Positions 59,101 through 64,000 of a stretch of 64,000 bases of DNA are shown here, in pieces. The DNA lies in assembly GCA_032622095.1 (NCBI GenBank), contig CP136062.1, forward strand, positions 2,228,001 to 2,292,000, given 5' to 3'. The notes beneath the pieces are model-generated. The model was not told the origin of the DNA and did not search any database. It saw nothing but the letters and a program-made list of their open reading frames with translations. A program made the position numbers and the translations under genes. Source of the stretch: Siphonodentalium dalli (taxonomy: Eukaryota > Mollusca > Scaphopoda > Gadilida > Siphonodentaliidae). Numbering within the stretch: position 1 is the first letter of the stretch; each line of letters begins with the position of its first letter.

Positions 59101-61660
59101 CCCTTTTCCCAACAGCAAATGTAGTTAAACCACGTCATATAGCCAAAGTCACCAGGTATGAAGGTATTAAGTTAGCCAACAGGAATTTGACGTTATAATA
59201 TCATTGGGTGTTTCCCCGCACTGGCCACAGGTATATGTGCCATGTGTATCATCCGATATGCAACAACAAACATGCTTTCACTTAAGTGTCATCTGTGAAT
59301 ACGATAATGGAAACATAAACCAGTCGACGAACTAAATATGTGCATATAAACAACCATTTATCTTCATTTTATCACACATGTGAGTAAAAAATGATATTTT
59401 ATGCAAATTTGCGGTATGCCTATGCGAGTATGTCCTTTAAGTTTGTTTACCCACGGACTCGTGTCCTGATTGAAAAAAAAATAATTCATGATTTTTGAAA
59501 ACAAAAAAGCGTATTATAAATAAAATAATTAAACCAAATGTCTTTATATTTGATGTGCATTAATCATATAAACCATGATTTGACAAAAGTCGTAAAAAAA
59601 ACTTCCGATAAAAGCGCAAATTATTAGCAATTACGTCACGTTGCTTTGTGAAAGTTTGTAAATTTTCGTGCAAAAACCACATGTTCAAAGGTCACTTTTT
59701 GTTGATTCTAAGAATGTTTTCATTGACAACCAATGACATCAATGATTAGAAGTTTGAACTGATTTCATTGGCTCAAGTTTAGGGGTGGAGTTTCCCCATT
59801 GATGCTAATTAGATGACAGAAAACGAACGCGAATTGTTTGAAATGGCAGTGGGCTAACTTAGTAAGACGTCGCCAGCAGGTGCTCGAATGTGTCGCTTGG
59901 GATATTCTTTGTTTTATCAACATTGCGTTGATATAAGTACCCTATTACTTTATACTCGGTAATTATATATGCATACACACAAAGAAACTTCCCAAGATGA
60001 ATTTGAGATATCTGCATGTCAACTGTAAACTCGCCTTTATTTAGAAGCACCCGCATTGGGCTGACTTGATGTCAAACCAGGAGATATTTACTTTTTTTTT
60101 ATTGATTTCTTTCTCGATCGATCAGGGTCGATGGTCTTTTGCGCGGTATATTTGAAATCTTCAACAGATTGATATATAAAAGTAATATCTCATCAATTTA
60201 TTATACTAAATTTGTAGATAATTTATGAAAAAAAAGTTTTAATTATGTTGTCAGAATCCCGCCGATAGCACAACAACGGCCGCGTCCGTAGTTACATTAC
60301 AACCTGAAATAATATTCCGATGCTCCGACATAACCTGATTTCGCAGAGTAAATTTGTGCAATAAAAGCAGAAAGGTCCACTTTGAGTCATCAATTTGGAA
60401 TTGCAATGTTCGAGTTCTCAAATTAAACAACAATTGTGACACTCAATGAATATGTTTCACAACATTTGGTTTGTGGAGAAGTTCACCTACGTTAAATATT
60501 GATAAAATTTCGTCTTCGTCGAAAATTCGCTCTACCAGTGAACCACATGTTTCTGTTTCGTTTGGTTTCATTTTGTCAGCCAATACGAGACTGATAACAT
60601 ACTCTATGTCAACATTTTTTAATATCTAGGAAGGCAAGGTGGAAATACGTGCCTTCATTATGTAGTTAGTGCATTAAAAAAAATATTATTATAAAAATCT
60701 TTTTTCACGGGTGAAGTGACAATCATAATGGCACTCGACAGGAAAAACATTCCAATGGCCAGTTCCGCAACTGTCACGCTGAGATTTTGCTTAGCTGTGG
60801 CCGATTTAATTACGACTGGGAAAAATGTTCAAATTGCACTATTTGGAAATATAAAATCACCACCTAAGAAATAATACATAATCCAATATAAATATCAATT
60901 TCAAGTTGTCATATTTTACATAGATTACCCTCGCGGCCACGCATAACGCAATGAACAAGGAAGCGTCTCTGACAACTTTCGTTTTCGTCGAAACCATGTG
61001 TTTCTATTTCGTTTGTTTTCATTTTGTCGGCCAAAACAGTATTCTAAGTAAACATTTTGCAAATCTAAAGCCTAGCAAAGGAAGAAAGGATTTAATATGT
61101 GCCCTTCATGATCTTAACCATCAGCGGAACAAAACACAATCAATTTAAATCGTCATTATTACTCTTTATTCGAGTCTCAAATCCGAGTGTTGAAAATGCA
61201 AATATTAAAGACGTCAAAAGACGATATGGACGCTACAACAAAAGACTTCAAAAGCCGATATGGACGCTACAACAAAAGACGTCAAAAGACGATATGTTGG
61301 AATAAGGGTTAAGCCATGCAGAATAAAGCAATGGATATCAACATAAATTAGCACTGATTCACCAAAATATAATATTGTCTTATTTTGATACAACAAAGCA
61401 GTAAAGTATTGTCACTTGATTGAGAAAGGATGGCGTTCTAGCAGCTAATTATCATGGTTTTGATATTTAAATTAATCATGTGTGAATTTTTATCAATTGT
61501 TATTCAAACACAGGCGAGCAACTGCTGATTACAGGCTGAAGACCTGATGATAATTTGAGAGGTGATTGCGGACTATAGTCTTGAAACTTTTTGGCCAAAA
61601 AGTTTGGTCAAATGAAATTTTCTGTGTGAATCATGGAGAAATTCATAATACTGAACTTAC
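59101..61660. other. 2.6 kb V-ATPase intron, mostly unassigned
   Basis: It contains a direct duplication (60,495-60,660 resembles 60,960-61,115, with CATGTGTTTCTATTTCGTTT and TTTCATTTTGTCGGCCAA) and a 39-bp tandem repeat at 61,209-61,298 (GACGTCAAAAGACGATATGG then ACGCTACAACAAAA). No gene recognised on either strand. Confidence 0.5.
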
Positions 61661-61758
61661 GTTGGATCATTGGCTAAATTCAAGAATAAACAAACATTCT
61701 CCATGGAACCATTCTCTTCAAAGTCCTGTTTGAAAAACTTAGCTGTTTCCATGTTTAC
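61661..61758 (-). CDS. ATP6V1B: V-ATPase subunit B, exon 2 of 8 visible
   Basis: ATTTCAG|GTAAACATGG to CCAAC|GTAAGT. It encodes [20 protein letters not shown] then [12 protein letters not shown] and a split Thr. This matches the family segment that follows FAAMG and precedes the IERIITPR segment. Normal length, no lesion. Confidence 0.97.
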
Positions 61759-61883
61759 CTGAAATGATAGCAATGTAAACATGAAGTTGTACCAGGTGCT
61801 GGCATACTACGATGGTGCTGTCATTTTAACATGGTGCCAAATTCACCATATACCAAATATGAATGAAATTGGTCGACGTCTGG

Positions 61884-62352
61884 TTAACACTTTCATGACA
61901 GGAGCTTCATGAATTTTTGTGAAAACCCTCATATATGCGAGTTTTATCATAGGTCGTCTCGCATATATAAGAGAATGCATTGGCCTAACAAATTTTATAT
62001 TAATTTTTATATTTGTTCAAGAATGTAAGAAAAAATGAAAGAAATTAAAAAAAATTGTTAAAGAATGTAAGAAATAATGATAAAAATGATACAAATTGTT
62101 AAAGAATGAAAGAAAAAATTATCAAAAATTATCAAAATTGTTAGAGAATGTAAAACAAAAATGATAAAAAATTATAAAAATTGTTAACTACTAGTTATGT
62201 AATAAAAATTGATCAATTATAAAAAATTGTTAGGCCAATGCATTTTCTTATATAATCGAGGCGACCTATGGTCGACTCGCATATATAAGAGAATGTATTG
62301 GCAAAGGGTTTTTAATGTTATGCCAGCGCAGATCCCACCATGAAAGGGTTAA
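61884..62352. mobile_element. TTAA-MITE with pB-2 ends and pB-1 hairpin core
   Basis: TTAA at 61884-61887 and 62349-62352 with TTAACACTTTCATGA / TTAACCCTTTCATGG ends (pB-2). The hairpin loops GGCGACCTATGGTCGACTCG and the TTGTTAAAGAATGTAAGAA spacer are pB-1-like, with the spacer expanded to several copies. Confidence 0.8.
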
Positions 62353-62476
62353 CATACATGCTAACAGGCATCAAATCTCTATAAATAGAAACAAGTGGCA
62401 TAACTCTGGTTAAGAAAGTCGGGACTGACCTGATTTTCTGTGTCTCAAGAGACAATTAACTCACAAACACAAAATT

Positions 62477-62563
62477 GTCAGAATCCATCAATAAATGGCT
62501 ATGCTGTCAGAATCCATCAATAAATGGCTATGCTGTCAGAATCCATTAATAAATGGCTATGTT
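62477..62563 (+). repeat. 29-bp tandem repeat, three units
   Basis: GTCAGAATCCATCAATAAAT then GGCTATGCT, three times with two differences in the last. AAATAGGGGTGTT repeats follow at 62,693-62,766. Confidence 0.9.
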
Positions 62564-62784
62564 ATATAAGGACGCCGCCCGCAAACCATCCCTCGCCGAA
62601 GCAATTGTCGAGTTTTATAAAAACTCAACTAAAACTCAAATCTAATAACTCGACTCAAGTCAATTATTTTTCACATCCAAAGCCAAAGAAATAGTAAAAT
62701 AGGGGTGTTAAATAAAATAGGGGTGTTAAATAAAATAGAGGTGTTTAAATAAAATAGGGGTGTTCAATTGGACATGGTATCCTC

Positions 62785-63245
62785 AAATAATAACATGAAC
62801 AGAAATATTGTTCCTGTTTTGCATACTTACCTCCAAGACTGAGCATGGTGAGCTAGCATAACCAAATTCACCCTATGGGGACCTCATTCTGATTAGGCCT
62901 CAACTGCTATGGGAGATCTAGGATCAGATTGAAGTTCCCCAGTTGAAGTTGGTGATGTTCATCCATTAGTCACCTCAATTATGCATTTTATATTCTGCAA
63001 ATTAGGGGATATAGAAACTTCCAGAGGGGGGAAAGTAACTAAAAACATTTTTAATTTGAGACTATAGATGCTTCCCAGAAGATGAAGCTTCAGAAGGCGC
63101 CCATTCATGAATTAAAACAAATTCTCAATTTCATACTATCAATCTGAAGGAAAAAATATTTATCCTTTAATTTATAACCAATGCATGCTATAGTTCTATA
63201 ACAACACCTGTTTACCTTCACAATATGAGAGATATGTTCAAATGT
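62785..63245. repeat. duplicated V-ATPase exon-edge sequence and MITE remnant
   Basis: AATAACATGAACAGAAATAT then TGTTCCTGTTTTGCATACTTAC resembles 63,892-63,922, the start of the intron next to the last visible exon. A degraded hAT-type foldback (GTGAGCTAGCATAACCAAAT, ACCTCATTCTGATTAGGCC) follows. Confidence 0.55.
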
Positions 63246-63422
63246 CAGACACACTATATCCAGGCATCATGCTTACACACATGGCGGCAATAAATATGAA
63301 TTTGTTAACTGTTTTTCTATCTGTCATATGTTCTTATAACCTGAACATCCCTCCAAATGAATAATAGACCATTCTAATGTATACTTTTATAACTGAATGG
63401 GAGTATCCATTTAATATAGAAA

Positions 63423-63865
63423 CAAGCCTGAGTTTAGTATGCCTGTCATTTGCAGAATTAGGTCCCCAGAGGGTGAATTTAGTGACACTATCCCACAGAG
63501 CGGCTAGCATCACTAAATTCACTCTGGGGACCTCATTCTGCTTAGGCCTCAACTTCTCTGTAAAGTTTCTTTATTATCAATTTCTATAGAAACTTCTCAT
63601 AGATTCTATTTTTTAGTTTTTTTTCTCAATATCCCAAAATTGACAGACGACACATTGCATATTCGAGGTTCCCAATGGGTGCACATCACAATATTCACCA
63701 TTTGGGAACTTAAATCTGAGTCTATGCCTCCCATAGCAGATGAGGCCTAAGCAGAATGAGGTCCACAGAGGGTGAATTTGGTGATGCTAGCCCGCTATTT
63801 GGGATAGCGTCACTAAATTAACCCTCTGGGGACCTCATTCTGCAAATGAGAGGCATACTAAGCTT
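63423..63865. mobile_element. hAT-type foldback MITE, near-complete
   Basis: CAAGCCTGAGTTTAGTATGC at the left, inverted CATACTAAGCTT at the right (last bases lost). Two palindromes and the AT-rich centre AATATCCCAAAATTGACAGA. Confidence 0.75.
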
Positions 63866-63922
63866 TAGAAAGGGTTAAAGAATAACATGAACAGAGATAT
63901 CGTGCCTGTTTTATATACTCAC

Positions 63923-64000
63923 ACCCATGGCGGCAAATACTATAGCGAAATTATCACTGTGATCATCCATCACGCTCTTTCCAGGCAATTTGACTAGACC
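63923..64000 (-). CDS. ATP6V1B: V-ATPase subunit B, exon 1 of 8 visible (partial)
   Basis: Runs off the window. It encodes GLVKLPGKSVMDDHSDNFAI and VFAAMG, with donor GTGAGT after GCCATGGGT. This matches the B-subunit segment ending DNFAIVFAAMG, where the nucleotide-binding domain of B lies. The exon's 5' end is outside the window. Confidence 0.97.

Overview
This is animal nuclear DNA: AT-rich, genes split by introns of several kilobases, and most of the window made of short non-autonomous transposons. Helitron-type tandem-core elements, a tRNA-derived SINE headed GGCCTCGGTGGCTCAATCGG with an (ATCA)n tail, and repeats carrying an 'aagggccataactctgg' motif suggest a lophotrochozoan, most likely a mollusc. 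That placement is inference, about 0.6 confident; no species is recognised.

Three genes are supported. (1) Lectin gene 1, + strand, has two coding exons (1568-1732 and 7082-7329) forming a C-type lectin-like domain; its first exon lies left of the window. (2) Lectin gene 2, + strand, is a tandem paralog with a PAN/apple-like exon (to 11845) and two C-type lectin exons (32390-32554 and 37167-37396). All visible introns are phase 1. A secretory-signal-like peptide directly upstream of the PAN exon is separated from it by one in-frame TGA. (3) The C-terminal 314 residues and stop of V-ATPase subunit B lie on the - strand in eight exons, from 64000 down to 45966. Splice phases are consistent throughout and the subunit family is unambiguous.

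Layout: 1-7.3 kb lectin gene 1, with a reversed Helitron and a reverse-transcriptase remnant in its intron; 7.3-11.5 kb intergenic, with MITEs and tandem repeats; 11.6-37.4 kb lectin gene 2. Its 20.5 kb intron holds a head-to-tail Helitron array (12272-16165), a Mutator-like element with 9-bp target duplications (21625-24817) and many TTAA-flanked MITEs. 37.4-45.9 kb is intergenic repeats; 45.9-64 kb is the V-ATPase B gene, full of hAT-type foldback MITEs and TTAA MITEs.

Most notable: a 31-bp minisatellite of twelve units in V-ATPase B whose unit contains the exon end and 5' splice site, so the donor is repeated in tandem; transposons within 7-32 nt of three other splice sites of that gene; a C-terminal class I PDZ-ligand-like tail on subunit B; one conserved hairpin module carried by three TTAA-element families with different ends; an internal filled/empty site pair showing TTAA insertion; and Helitron cores that array perfect NRF-1-type and NR5A/ERR-type binding sites. 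No prokaryotic system, CRISPR array, rRNA or functional tRNA gene was seen.
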